Source: Streptomyces violens (lineage in GTDB: Bacteria > Actinomycetota > Actinomycetes > Streptomycetales > Streptomycetaceae). From it: a DNA stretch of 64,000 nt. Under the pieces are notes generated by a model. The model ran no database searches. It was not told where the DNA came from and saw only the letters and a list, made by a program, of their open reading frames with translations. Below are positions 50,372 to 59,821 of the stretch, piece after piece. The stretch is taken from positions 248,001-312,000 of the forward strand of contig NZ_JOBH01000007.1 in NCBI RefSeq assembly GCF_000717745.1, given 5' to 3'. The translations under genes were made by a program, and so were the position numbers. How positions within the stretch are numbered: position 1 is the first letter of the stretch; each line of letters opens with the position of its first letter.

Positions 50372-53300
50372 TCAGCCCCCGTAAAACAACTCCTCCACCA
50401 CACCCCGCGCCCGCCGCGTGATCCGCCGATAATCGTCGAGCATCTCCCCCACATGCCCCTCCTCGTACCCGAGGTAGCGCCCCACCGCGGCCAGCTCCCG
50501 GCCGTCGCCCGGGAAGGTATCTCCCGGGCGCCCCCGCACCAGCATCACGGCATTGCGCACCCGCGTCGCCAGCACCCACGCCTCGTCCAGCGTCTGCGCG
50601 TCCTCCGCGCCGATCAGCCCGGCCTCCCGCGCCGCGGAAAGCGCCGCGCGGGTCCGGGTCGTCCGCAGCGCCGGCTCCGCGTGGCCGTGCCGCATCTGGA
50701 GCAGTTGTACGGTCCACTCCACGTCGCTGAGGCCGCCGCGCCCCAGCTTCGTGTGCATCGTCGGGTCGGCCCCGCGCGGCAGCCGCTCGGACTCCATCCG
50801 CGCCTTGAGCCGGCGGATCTCGCGTACCGCGTCCTCGCCCAGCCCCTCGCGCGGATACCGCAGCGGGTCCGCCAGCTCGATGAACCGCCGCCCGACCTCC
50901 TCGTCGCCCGCGACCGGCTCGGCGCGCAGCAGCGCCTGTGCCTCCCAAGTCAGCGACCAGCGGCGGTAGTACGCGGCGTAGGAGCCGAGCGAGCGCACCA
51001 GCGGGCCGGTCTTCCCCTCGGGGCGCAGGTCCGCGTCGATCATCAACGGCGGGTCGGAGGAGGGCAGTTGGAGCAGCCGGCGCATCTCGTTGGCCACCGC
51101 GAACGCGGCCTTGGCGGCCTCCTGCTCGTCGGCGCCCTCGCGCGGCTCGTGGACGAAGAGCACGTCCGCGTCCGAGCCGTAGTTCAGTTCGTGGCCGCCG
51201 AAGCGGCCCATGCCGATCACCGCGAAACGGGTCGGCAGGGTGTCGCCCCACTGCTCGCGCACCGCGGCCCGCAGCGCGCCCGCGACCGTCGCGGCGTTCA
51301 GGTCGGACAGCGCCGAGCCCACCGCGTCCACGGCCTGCCCGTGGTCCTCCTCGGCGGGGCTGGCCTCCGTGCCGTACGCGCCGATCAGGTCGGCGGCCGC
51401 GGTGCGGAACAGCTCGCGGCGGCGCACCCCGCGGGCCGCCGCCACCGCCTGCTCCGCGCCGTCCGCGCGGCCGACCGCGGCCAGCACCTCCTGCTCCAGC
51501 GCCGCCCGGCCGCGCGGCTTCAGCCCGTCGGGCGCGCCGAGCAGCGCGACCGCCTCGGGGGCGCGCAGCAGCAGGTCGGGGGCGAGCCGGCCGGCGGACA
51601 GCACCCGGGCGAGGTTCTCGGCGGCCGCGCCCTCGTCGCGCAGCAGCCGCAGGTACCAGGGCGTCTTGCCGAGCGCGTCGGAGACCTTGCGGAAGCCCAG
51701 CAGCCCGGCGTCCGGGTCGGCGGAGTCGGCGAACCAGCCGAGCAGCACCGGCAGCAGGGTCCGCTGGATGGCGGCCTTGCGGGAGACGCCGGAGGCCAGC
51801 GCCTCCAGGTGGCGCAGCGCGCCGACCGGGTCCTCGTAGCCGAGCGCTTCCAGGCGCTGCCCGGCGGCCTTGGCGGAGAGCCGGATCTCGCCCGGTTCCA
51901 GGACGGCGACGGCGTCCAGCAGCGGGCGGTAGAACAGCTTCTCGTGGATCCGGCGCACCTCGCGCGCGTGCCACTTCCACTCCTTGCGGAGGGTGTCGAC
52001 CGGCTCGGTGCGCATGCCGAGCGAGCGGGCGAGCCGCCGCAGGTCCTGCTCGTCCTCGGGCATCAGATGCGTGCGGCGCAGCTTGTAGAGCTGGATGCGG
52101 TGTTCGAGGGTGCGCAGGAAGCGGTACGCGGCGTCCAGCGCGGTGGCGTCCTGGCGGCCGACGTAGCCGCCGGCGGCGAGCGCCTTGAGCGCGTCGAGGG
52201 TGGTGGCGCTGCGCAGCGTGGCGTCGCTGCGGCCGTGCACCAACTGCAGGAGCTGGACGGCGAATTCGACGTCCCGCAGACCGCCGGGGCCGAGCTTGAG
52301 CTCGCGGTCGACCTGCCCCGCCGGGATGTTGGCGACGACCCGGCGGCGCATCTGGCGGACGTCGACGATGAAGTTCTCGCGCTCGGCGGCCTGCCAGACC
52401 AGCGGGGTGACGGCGTCGACGTACTCCTGCCCGAGCACGGGGTCGCCGGCCACCGTCCTGGCCTTCAGCAGCGCCTGGAACTCCCAGGTCTTGGCCCAGC
52501 GCTGGTAGTACGCGAGGTGGCTGCTCAGCGTCCGGACGAGGGGGCCGTTGCGGCCCTCGGGGCGGAGGTTGGCGTCGACGGGCCAGATCGTGCCCTCGGG
52601 GGTGACGTCGGAGCAGACGCGCATCATGCGGGCGGCGAGCCGGGTCGCGGCCTGCAGCGCCGCGGCCTCCTCGACGCCGTCCTTGGGCTCGGCGACGAAG
52701 ATGACGTCCACGTCGGAGACGTAGTTCAGCTCGTGGCCGCCGCACTTGCCCATGCCGATGACGGCGAGCCGGCTGACGGCCGCGTCCCCGGGCTGCTCCT
52801 CGGAGGCGATCTCCAGCGCCGCCCGCAGCGTGGCGGTGGCCAGGTCCGCCAGCTCCGCCGCGGTCTGCGCCACGTCGATCGTGCCGCACACGTCACGCGC
52901 CGCGATGCCCAGCAGCGCGCGCCGGTACGCGGCCCGCAGCGCGTCCTCCCGGGACAGCTTCGCGCCCCGCTCGCCCCAGATGCCCTCGGCGAGCGCCTGC
53001 TCGAACTCCGGGGTGGTGGGGTGCAGATCGACCGACTCGTAAGTGGCCAGCGACTCCCAGTCCTTGGGGTGCCGTACGAGGTGGTCGCCGAGCGCCTCCG
53101 AGGCCCCCAGCACGCCCAGCAGCCGGTCCCGCAGCGGCTTGGCGGTGACCAGCGTGGACAGCAGCCGCTGCCGGTCCTCCTCCGACTGCGCCTCGGCCAG
53201 CCGGACCAGGCCCACGAGCGCCTGGTCCGGATCGGCGGTGCCCCCGAGCGCTTCGAGGAGCACCGAGTCGGACCGTACGGAGGACAGTGCGGGGGCGTCC

Positions 53301-53395
53301 AGCAGCTTCCCGGCAGCCTGCGGATCGGTGAAACCGTGCCGCAGCAGCCGGGTGAACGTGCTGCTCCGCCGTCCCTGCGGAGCGGGAAGTGCCAT
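50372..53395 (-). CDS. glnE: Bifunctional glutamine synthetase adenylyltransferase/deadenylase
   Basis: 1007 residues with the internal duplication of the family: an N-terminal nucleotidyltransferase half (IGMGKCGGHELNYVSDVDVI) for de-adenylylation and a C-terminal half (IGMGRFGGHELNYGSDADVL) for adenylylation, joined by helical regulatory regions. It adds or removes AMP on Tyr397 of GlnA. ATG 53395 is chosen because the family fold starts shortly after. It is convergent with the TetR gene (6-base gap) and downstream of glnA2. Confidence 0.96.
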   Translation of the reverse strand: MALPAPQGRRSSTFTRLLRHGFTDPQAAGKLLDAPALSSVRSDSVLLEALGGTADPDQALVGLVRLAEAQSEEDRQRLLSTLVTAKPLRDRLLGVLGASEALGDHLVRHPKDWESLATYESVDLHPTTPEFEQALAEGIWGERGAKLSREDALRAAYRRALLGIAARDVCGTIDVAQTAAELADLATATLRAALEIASEEQPGDAAVSRLAVIGMGKCGGHELNYVSDVDVIFVAEPKDGVEEAAALQAATRLAARMMRVCSDVTPEGTIWPVDANLRPEGRNGPLVRTLSSHLAYYQRWAKTWEFQALLKARTVAGDPVLGQEYVDAVTPLVWQAAERENFIVDVRQMRRRVVANIPAGQVDRELKLGPGGLRDVEFAVQLLQLVHGRSDATLRSATTLDALKALAAGGYVGRQDATALDAAYRFLRTLEHRIQLYKLRRTHLMPEDEQDLRRLARSLGMRTEPVDTLRKEWKWHAREVRRIHEKLFYRPLLDAVAVLEPGEIRLSAKAAGQRLEALGYEDPVGALRHLEALASGVSRKAAIQRTLLPVLLGWFADSADPDAGLLGFRKVSDALGKTPWYLRLLRDEGAAAENLARVLSAGRLAPDLLLRAPEAVALLGAPDGLKPRGRAALEQEVLAAVGRADGAEQAVAAARGVRRRELFRTAAADLIGAYGTEASPAEEDHGQAVDAVGSALSDLNAATVAGALRAAVREQWGDTLPTRFAVIGMGRFGGHELNYGSDADVLFVHEPREGADEQEAAKAAFAVANEMRRLLQLPSSDPPLMIDADLRPEGKTGPLVRSLGSYAAYYRRWSLTWEAQALLRAEPVAGDEEVGRRFIELADPLRYPREGLGEDAVREIRRLKARMESERLPRGADPTMHTKLGRGGLSDVEWTVQLLQMRHGHAEPALRTTRTRAALSAAREAGLIGAEDAQTLDEAWVLATRVRNAVMLVRGRPGDTFPGDGRELAAVGRYLGYEEGHVGEMLDDYRRITRRARGVVEELFYGG

Positions 53396-53444
53396 CGGGC
53401 GGGGGCCTCTCGGAGAACCTGCCGGATCGATTTTTCGGATTATT

Positions 53445-53490
53445 GAGTGTGACGTGCTGCGAGTGTGACGTGCTGAGTGTGTCGTGCCGC
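53445..53490. repeat. 16-bp tandem repeat between glnA2 and glnE
   Basis: GAGTGTGACGTGCTGC (53445-53460), then GAGTGTGACGTGCTGA (53461-53476), then a diverged third unit to about 53490, ending at the glnA2 stop codon. On the transcript it lies directly after glnA2 and before the glnE ribosome site. Confidence 0.8.
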
Positions 53491-54851
53491 TAGAGCACCG
53501 GCAGCATCTTGCGCAGCTCGAAGGCGGTGACCTCGGAGCGGTACTCCTCCCACTCCTGCTTCTTGTTGCGCAGGAAGAAGTCGAAGACGTGCTCGCCCAG
53601 GGTCTCCGCGAGCAGTTCGCTGCGCTCCATGAGGGAGATGGCCTCGCCGAGGTTCTGCGGGAGCGGCTCGATGCCCATCGCGCGCCGCTCGGCATCCGAC
53701 AGGGCCCACACGTCGTCGTCGGCGCCCGCGGGGAGTTCGTACCCCTCCTCGATGCCCTTGAGCCCGGCGGCCAGCAGCACCGCGTACGTCAGGTACGGGT
53801 TGGCGCCGGAGTCGATGGAGCGCACCTCGACCCGCGTCGAGCCCATCTTGCCGGGCTTGTACATGGGGACGCGGATCAGCGCGGAGCGGTTGTTGTGGCC
53901 CCAGCAGATGTACGAGGGGGCCTCGCCGCCGGCGCCCGCCGGGCGGTTGGCGCCGCCCCAGATCCGCTTGTAGGAATTCACCCACTGGTTGGTGATCGCG
54001 GAGGTCTCCGCGGCGTGCCGCAGCAGGCCCGCGATGAAGGACCGGCCGACCTTGGAGAGCTGGTACTCGGCGCCCGACTCGTGGAAGGCGTTGCGGTCGC
54101 CCTCGAAGAGCGAGAGGTGGGTGTGCATGCCGGAGCCGGGGAACTCCGAGAACGGCTTCGGCATGAAGGTCGCCTGCACGCCCTGCTCCAGCGCGACCTG
54201 CTTCATGACCAGCCGGAAGGTCATGATGTTGTCGGCCGTCGACAGCGCGTCGGCGTACCGCAGGTCGATCTCCTGCTGGCCCGGGGCGCCCTCGTGGTGG
54301 CTGAACTCCACCGAGATGCCCATCGACTCCAGCATCGTGATCGCCTGGCGCCGGAAGTCCATGCCCACGTTCTGCGGGGTGTGGTCGAAGTAGCCGGAGG
54401 AGTCGGCGGGGGTCGGCCGGCCGCCGTCCACCGGCTTGTCCTTGAGCAGGAAGAACTCGATCTCGGGGTGGGTGTAGAAGGTGAACCCGAGGTCGGAGGT
54501 CTTGGCCAGGATCCGCTTGAGGACGTAGCGCGGGTCGGCGTAGGACGGGGAGCCGTCCGGCATCAGGATGTCGCAGAACATCCGGGCGGTGCCGGGGGCC
54601 TCGGCGCGCCACGGCAGGATCTGGAACGTGCCGGGGTCGGGCTTGGCGATCATGTCGGACTCGTAGACCCGCGCGAAGCCCTCGATGGCCGAACCGTCGA
54701 AGCCGATGCCCTCGTCGAAGGCCTGCTCCAGCTCGGCGGGGGCCACCGCGACCGACTTCAGGAAACCGAGCACATCGGTGAACCACAGCCGTACGAAGCG
54801 GATGTCGCGCTCCTCCAGCGTGCGGAGCACGAACTCCTGCTGCTTGTCCAT
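53490..54851 (-). CDS. glnA2: GSI-like gamma-glutamylpolyamine synthetase
   Basis: 453 residues from ATG 54851 (MDKQQEFVLRTLEERDIRFV). The GSI fold is clear (FDGSAIEGF; GSGMHTHLSLFEG; NNRSALIRVPMY), but the adenylylation loop is changed: DDVWALSDAER, with Trp in place of Tyr397. The order next to glnE matches SCO2241, described as a gamma-glutamylpolyamine synthetase that joins glutamate to putrescine, spermidine or related amines rather than ammonia. It is upstream of glnE in the same direction. Confidence 0.9.
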   Translation of the reverse strand: MDKQQEFVLRTLEERDIRFVRLWFTDVLGFLKSVAVAPAELEQAFDEGIGFDGSAIEGFARVYESDMIAKPDPGTFQILPWRAEAPGTARMFCDILMPDGSPSYADPRYVLKRILAKTSDLGFTFYTHPEIEFFLLKDKPVDGGRPTPADSSGYFDHTPQNVGMDFRRQAITMLESMGISVEFSHHEGAPGQQEIDLRYADALSTADNIMTFRLVMKQVALEQGVQATFMPKPFSEFPGSGMHTHLSLFEGDRNAFHESGAEYQLSKVGRSFIAGLLRHAAETSAITNQWVNSYKRIWGGANRPAGAGGEAPSYICWGHNNRSALIRVPMYKPGKMGSTRVEVRSIDSGANPYLTYAVLLAAGLKGIEEGYELPAGADDDVWALSDAERRAMGIEPLPQNLGEAISLMERSELLAETLGEHVFDFFLRNKKQEWEEYRSEVTAFELRKMLPVL

Positions 54852-55168
54852 GTTCACCAATCCTTGCAGGTCGAACGGCCTGTCCACGCCCATCGCCCTT
54901 GACGGGGCGCGGCACGCCAGTATCGCGTGCGGGGGTTACCGTCACATTACGTTGTCACGGCCCCTTCGGGCAGGCCCGGGGGCCGTACGGGGTTTCGCGT
55001 TCCCCGGCGGTTCCGGCCAAACCCTTGACGCGCCCCTGACAGCGGTGTCGGGGCGGTGGGACGCTGCCTCTGCACATCGCTGTACGTCCACTCCGCTCCG
55101 GGCCGCCGGCCGGCGGTCCGTACGTCGTGGCCCGCGCACCCGCGGGACCACCGCACCAGGGGGTACGC
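54852..55168. other. Divergent region between glnA2 and the protease gene
   Basis: 317 bases without a gene. It contains GCACGC-n7-GCGTGC (54912-54930), a possible operator 61 bases before glnA2, and a TTACCGTCACATTACG stretch that may be part of the glnA2 promoter. I did not find a proper GlnR box here. Confidence 0.45.
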
Positions 55169-56287
55169 GTGAGACAGACCGTCCAGGGCACCGGCACCGT
55201 CCGGCGCCACCGCTCCCGCACGTCCGGCACCGCGATATCCGGTATATCCGGCCGGACGTCCGCCCGTATCACCGCCGCGGCGCTGCTCGCCGCCGGCGCC
55301 CTCTGCGCCACGGCGCTGCAGGCCCCCGCGGCCGGCGCCGCCGAACCACCCGGCGCCGCGGCCTCCGCTCCCGCCTCCGCCGACGCCAAGCAGGACGCCA
55401 AGAAGGCGGCCGCCTTCTGGACGGCGAAGCGGATGCGCGCCGCGAAGCCGCTCGATCTGCTGTCCGTCGCCCGGAAGAAACTCGACGCCGCGGCCGCCCG
55501 CGCGGCGTCCGCCCCGGCCGCCCACGCCTTGCCGCGCGGCAAGGAAGCGGCCGTGCCGCCCACCCTGCCGTCCCTTCCGTCCCTGCCCTCGCCCGGTCTG
55601 AAGGCCTTCCCGCAGGCCGGCGGACCGTGGACCGGCGGCGGCAAGGTCACCGCCACCGCAGGCCGGGTCTTCTTCACCTACCAGAACCGCCAGGCGTCCT
55701 GCTCCGGCAACGCGGTGACCAGTGACAACCGCAGTACGGTCCTCACCGCGGGGCACTGCGTGAAGCTGGACGGCGCCTGGCACACCAACTGGATCTTCGT
55801 ACCCGGCTACCACGACGGCCAGGCCCCGCACGGCAAGTGGGCCGCGAGCAAGACCCTCGCCACCCCGCAGTGGACCAAGAGCGAGGACATCAACTACGAC
55901 GTCGGCGCGGCGGTCGTCCCCCCGCTGAACGGCAAGCACCTCACCGACGCAGTCGGCAGCCAGGGCGTCGCCTTCAACACCGGCTACACCCAGAAGATGT
56001 ACGCCTTCGGCTACCCGGCGGCGTCCCCCTACGACGGCAGCAAACTCATCTACTGCAGCGGCACCACCATCAAGGACCCGCTGTTCTCCAAGGACCACGG
56101 GATGCCCTGCAACATGACCGGCGGCTCCAGCGGCGGGCCGTGGTTCACCAAGTTCGACGAGAAGACCGGCACCGGGCTGCAGTCCTCGGTGAACAGCTTC
56201 GGCTACACCTTCCTGCCCAACACGATGTTCGGCCCGTACTTCGGCGAGGACGCGAAGAACCTGTACAACAAGGCGCAGAGCAGCTGA
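55169..56287 (+). CDS. Secreted trypsin-like serine protease
   Basis: 372 residues from GTG 55169, which has AGGGGG upstream. A long basic signal peptide ends near residue 57 (ITAAALLAAGALCATALQAP). A pro-region (58-150, Ala/Lys-rich then Pro-rich) precedes the protease domain. The catalytic triad is H196 (VLTAGHCV), D244 (INYDVGAAVV) and S321 (MTGGSSGGPW), of the glutamyl-endopeptidase/V8-like S1 type. It probably acts outside the cell; Streptomyces usually carry several. Confidence 0.9.
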   Translation: MRQTVQGTGTVRRHRSRTSGTAISGISGRTSARITAAALLAAGALCATALQAPAAGAAEPPGAAASAPASADAKQDAKKAAAFWTAKRMRAAKPLDLLSVARKKLDAAAARAASAPAAHALPRGKEAAVPPTLPSLPSLPSPGLKAFPQAGGPWTGGGKVTATAGRVFFTYQNRQASCSGNAVTSDNRSTVLTAGHCVKLDGAWHTNWIFVPGYHDGQAPHGKWAASKTLATPQWTKSEDINYDVGAAVVPPLNGKHLTDAVGSQGVAFNTGYTQKMYAFGYPAASPYDGSKLIYCSGTTIKDPLFSKDHGMPCNMTGGSSGGPWFTKFDEKTGTGLQSSVNSFGYTFLPNTMFGPYFGEDAKNLYNKAQSS

Positions 56288-56317
56288 GCCCTGCGCAACG
56301 GCGGGGCGGGTCCCGGA

Positions 56318-56332
56318 CCCCGGGATCCGGGG
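56318..56332 (+). terminator. Short hairpin after the protease gene
   Basis: CCCCGG-GAT-CCGGGG, 31 bases after the stop. The small loop makes it a modest terminator candidate. Confidence 0.5.
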
Positions 56333-56402
56333 CTCGCCCCCGCAACACCCCCGAAACTCAACCGCCCCACATAACGTCAGTACGACGATTAAACTCCCTC
56401 CC

Positions 56403-58157
56403 GTGCCTCAACTTCGCCTGGCTCTGCATCAGACCGATTTCTGTGTGGGCGACCTCGCCCGGAACGCCGAGACGATCGTGCGCCGCACCCGGGAGGCAGC
56501 CGGGCAGGGCGCCCACCTGGCGGCGTTCCCCGAGATGGCGCTGACCGGCTACCCCGTCGAGGACCTCGCGCTGCGGCCCTCCTTCGTCGAGGCGAGCCGC
56601 GGCGCCCTGCGCGCCCTGGCCGCCCGGCTGGCCGACGAGGGCCTCGGCGAGACCGCCGTCGTGGTCGGCTACCTGGACCGCTGCGAGCGGGCCCAGCCAC
56701 GGTACGGACGGCCCGCGGGCGCCCCGCAGAACGCCGCGGCCGTGCTGCACCGCGGCCGGGTGGCCCTCACCTTCGCCAAGCACCACCTCCCCAACTACGG
56801 CGTCTTCGACGAATACCGCTACTTCGTACCCGGCGACACGCTCCCCGTCGTCCGGCTGCACGGCGTCGACATCGCCCTCGCCATCTGCGAGGACCTGTGG
56901 CAGGACGGCGGCCGGGTGCCCGCCGCCCGTACGGCCGGTGCCGGGCTGCTGCTGTCCGTCAACGCCTCCCCGTACGAGCGGGACAAGGACGACACCCGGC
57001 TGGAGCTGGTCCGCAAGCGCGCCCAGGAGGCGGGCTGCACGACGGCGTATCTGGCGATGACCGGCGGCCAGGACGACCTGGTCTTCGACGGCGACTCGAT
57101 CGTGGTGGACGCGGCCGGCGAGGTGCTCACCCGCGCCCCGCAGTTCACCGAGCAGTGCCTCCTCCTCGACCTGGACCTGCCGGCCGCCGCGCCCGAGCCG
57201 CCTTCCGGCAACGTCGACGACGGCCTCCGCGTCGACCACGTCACGCTCTCCGCGGACCCGCTGCCGCCGTACGAGCCGCTGCCGATGCCCGCCCCCGCGC
57301 CCCGCCTGGACGCCTCCGAGGAAATCTACGGCGCACTGGTGATGGGCCTGCGGGCGTACATCACCAAGAACAACTTCCGCAGCGTGGTGATCGGCCTCTC
57401 CGGCGGCATCGACTCGGCACTGGTAGCCGCCCTGGCCGTCGACGCGCTCGGCCCGGACAACGTCCACGGCGTCTCCATGCCCTCCCGCTACTCCTCCTCC
57501 CACTCCAAGGACGACGCCGCCGAACTGGCCCGCCGTACCGGACTGCACTACCGCACGGTCCCCATCGGCCCCATGTTCGACGCGTACATGGGCTCACTGG
57601 ACCTGACCGGCCTGGCGGAGGAGAACCTCCAGTCCCGTATCCGCGGCACGACGCTGATGGCGATCTCCAACCAGGAGGGCCACCTGGTCCTCGCCCCCGG
57701 CAACAAGTCCGAGCTGGCATGCGGCTATTCGACCCTCTACGGCGACTCCGTAGGGGCGTACGGTCCGATCAAGGACGTCTACAAAACGGTCGTCTTCCAG
57801 CTCGCGAAGTGGCGCAACCAGGCGGCCGCGGCCCGCGGCGAAACCCCGCCCATCCCGGAGAACTCGATCACCAAGCCCCCCAGCGCGGAGCTCCGCCCCG
57901 GCCAGGTCGACACCGACTCCCTCCCCGACTACCCCACCCTCGACGCGATCCTCGACCTCTACGTCGACCGCGACCTGGGACACGCCGAGATCATCGCCCG
58001 CGGCTTCGACCCGGAGCTGGTCACCCGCGTCCTCCGCCTGGTCGACACCGCCGAATACAAACGCCGCCAGTACCCCCCGGGCACCAAGACCTCAGCCAAG
58101 GGCTTCGGCAAGGACCGCCGCCTCCCGACGACGAACCGGTGGCGGGAGGGCGACTGA
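56403..58157 (+). CDS. nadE: Glutamine-dependent NAD+ synthetase
   Basis: 584 residues. An N-terminal nitrilase-type glutaminase domain (E44 in FPEMALTGY, K126 in FAKHHLPNYG, C162 in LAICEDLW) supplies ammonia to the C-terminal synthetase, whose ATP-binding loop is GLSGGIDSALV (331-341). It converts deamido-NAD to NAD. GTG 56403 is preceded by CTCCCTCCC, a poor ribosome site, and TAAACT near -10, so the message may be leaderless. Confidence 0.96.
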   Translation: MPQLRLALHQTDFCVGDLARNAETIVRRTREAAGQGAHLAAFPEMALTGYPVEDLALRPSFVEASRGALRALAARLADEGLGETAVVVGYLDRCERAQPRYGRPAGAPQNAAAVLHRGRVALTFAKHHLPNYGVFDEYRYFVPGDTLPVVRLHGVDIALAICEDLWQDGGRVPAARTAGAGLLLSVNASPYERDKDDTRLELVRKRAQEAGCTTAYLAMTGGQDDLVFDGDSIVVDAAGEVLTRAPQFTEQCLLLDLDLPAAAPEPPSGNVDDGLRVDHVTLSADPLPPYEPLPMPAPAPRLDASEEIYGALVMGLRAYITKNNFRSVVIGLSGGIDSALVAALAVDALGPDNVHGVSMPSRYSSSHSKDDAAELARRTGLHYRTVPIGPMFDAYMGSLDLTGLAEENLQSRIRGTTLMAISNQEGHLVLAPGNKSELACGYSTLYGDSVGAYGPIKDVYKTVVFQLAKWRNQAAAARGETPPIPENSITKPPSAELRPGQVDTDSLPDYPTLDAILDLYVDRDLGHAEIIARGFDPELVTRVLRLVDTAEYKRRQYPPGTKTSAKGFGKDRRLPTTNRWREGD

Positions 58158-58281
58158 CGGGACAGCGCGGGCGATTGAGCGAACCGTGCGGGCGGCCGAG
58201 TGGGCCGTGCGGGCAGTTGACCGGACCGAGCGGGCGGCCTCGTTGTCAGTGCCGCCCGCTACTGTGTTGAGCAGGGGACCT

Positions 58282-58349
58282 TTTCGCCCCCCGATGGGGG
58301 AAGTGGGGGGCGAAACGGTACGGCTGAGCGTGCGGCTCAGCCGTACCGT
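58282..58349. terminator. Two tandem terminator hairpins between nadE and the MFS gene
   Basis: First an 11-bp stem (58282-58292 with 58305-58315), then a 14-bp stem (58315-58328 with 58336-58349). Together they separate the convergent nadE and MFS transcripts. A further partial copy of the second arm overlaps the MFS stop. Confidence 0.85.
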
Positions 58350-58358
58350 GTGTACGGC

Positions 58359-59570
58359 TCAGCCGGCGTGTGTCCGTTCGTGAGCCGTGGCACCCGCCTC
58401 GCTCGTCGCCACGATGCGGGAGCGGGTCGGCGTGCGGTCCATCAGGCCCGCGGTGATGGCGATCGCCAGGCCGACGACCGCCAGGACTGCGCCGACGAGG
58501 GTCGGGGAGGTCCAGCCCCAGTGGGCGGCGATCGCTACGCCGCCGAGCCAGGCGCCGCCCGCGTTCGCGAGGTTGAACGCGGAGTGGTTGGAGGCGGAGG
58601 CGAGCGTCGGGGCGTGCTCGGCCTTGCGCATGACCAGCATCTGCAGGGGCGTGGTGGTCATGAAGCCGACCGCGCCCAGGACGACGACGGTGGCCAGCGC
58701 CGCCCACTTCACGTGCACGGTGAAGTCGAAGACGACGAGCGTGACGGCCAGGGCGCCGAGCGAGCCGTACAGGGTCGGGCGGAGCGCCCGGTCGGTCAGC
58801 GGGCCCGCGGCGAGCGCGCCGAGGGTCATGCCGATGCCGAAGAGGGCGAGTACCACCGGGACGGTCGACTCGGTGAAGCCGGTGACCTCGGTCATCATCG
58901 ACGCGAGGTAGCTGTAGACGGCGAAGACGCCCGCGAAACCGAAGACCGCGGTGAGCAGGCCGAGCAGCACCTGGCGGTTGCCCAGCGCCCGGATCTCCTG
59001 CTTGACGCCGCTCTGCTCGTCGCGCGGCACGTGCGGGACGAGCTTGGCCAGCGAGGCCATGGCGAGCAGGCCGATGGCGGCGACGACCAGGAAGGTCGCG
59101 CGCCAGCCGAGGTGCTGGCCGAGCAGGGTCGCGGCGGGCACGCCGACGATGTTGGCGACGGTCAGGCCGAGGAACATCGTGGCGACCGCGCGGGCCTGCC
59201 GGCCTTCCTTGACCAGCCGGGCGGCAACGACCGCGCCGACGCCGAAGAACGCGCCGTGCGGCAGGCCGGCCAGCAGCCGGCCCGCGATGAGCAGGCCGAA
59301 GTTCGGGGCGAGCGCGGACGCGAGGTTGCCGGCCGTGAAGACCGCCATCATCAGCAGCAGCATCCGCTTGCGGGGGATGCGCGAGCCGAGCGCGGTCAGC
59401 AGCGGAGCGCCGATGACGACGCCGAGAGCGTAGGCGGAGACGAGGTAGCCGGCGGTGGGCACGCTGGTGCCCAGGTCGTTCGCGACATTGGGCAGCAGGC
59501 CCATCATCACGAACTCAGTGGTGCCGATACCGAAGGCCGAGATCGCGAGCGCGAGCAGAGCCAAGGGCAT
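58359..59570 (-). CDS. MFS transporter, DHA1-type drug or sugar efflux
   Basis: 403 residues with 12 membrane helices (MPLALLALAISAFGIGTTEF; GVVIGAPLLTALGSRIPRKR carries the MFS motif A). It resembles the AraJ/Cml group of exporters. ATG 59570 follows AAAGGT. The substrate is unknown. Confidence 0.9.
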   Translation of the reverse strand: MPLALLALAISAFGIGTTEFVMMGLLPNVANDLGTSVPTAGYLVSAYALGVVIGAPLLTALGSRIPRKRMLLLMMAVFTAGNLASALAPNFGLLIAGRLLAGLPHGAFFGVGAVVAARLVKEGRQARAVATMFLGLTVANIVGVPAATLLGQHLGWRATFLVVAAIGLLAMASLAKLVPHVPRDEQSGVKQEIRALGNRQVLLGLLTAVFGFAGVFAVYSYLASMMTEVTGFTESTVPVVLALFGIGMTLGALAAGPLTDRALRPTLYGSLGALAVTLVVFDFTVHVKWAALATVVVLGAVGFMTTTPLQMLVMRKAEHAPTLASASNHSAFNLANAGGAWLGGVAIAAHWGWTSPTLVGAVLAVVGLAIAITAGLMDRTPTRSRIVATSEAGATAHERTHAG

Positions 59571-59737
59571 GAGTGACCTTTCAGGATCAAAGGGGAGCGC
59601 GCCCGTAGCGGCGCGCGGTGACATGGACAGCCTTAAGTTCTCTACGGGAACAAAGTCTCTCAGGTAATTCATTCCGTCGCGCGAACAGGGCGTTACGGAC
59701 GGAAGTCCTCGCCCCGTTGAGGGGAAAATGACGGAAA

Positions 59738-59780
59738 CGGCGGTGGCCCGGGTCACAGAAAATGACCCGGGCCACCGCCG
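59738..59780. terminator. Terminator downstream of the EEP-family gene
   Basis: A perfect 18-bp stem (59738-59755 with 59763-59780) and a CAGAAAA loop. It ends the leftward EEP transcript before the MFS promoter. GTACGCGCT occurs three times between the hairpin and the EEP stop (59780, 59799, 59815). Confidence 0.88.
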
Positions 59781-59821
59781 TACGCGCTGGTGGTCGCCGT
59801 ACGCGCTGGAGCTTGTACGCG

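Noticed and set aside
54940..54960. A GlnR box upstream of glnA2
   Set aside because: GTTAC and GTCAC half-sites are present near 54935-54958, but the 6-base spacing and GAAAC partners are missing.
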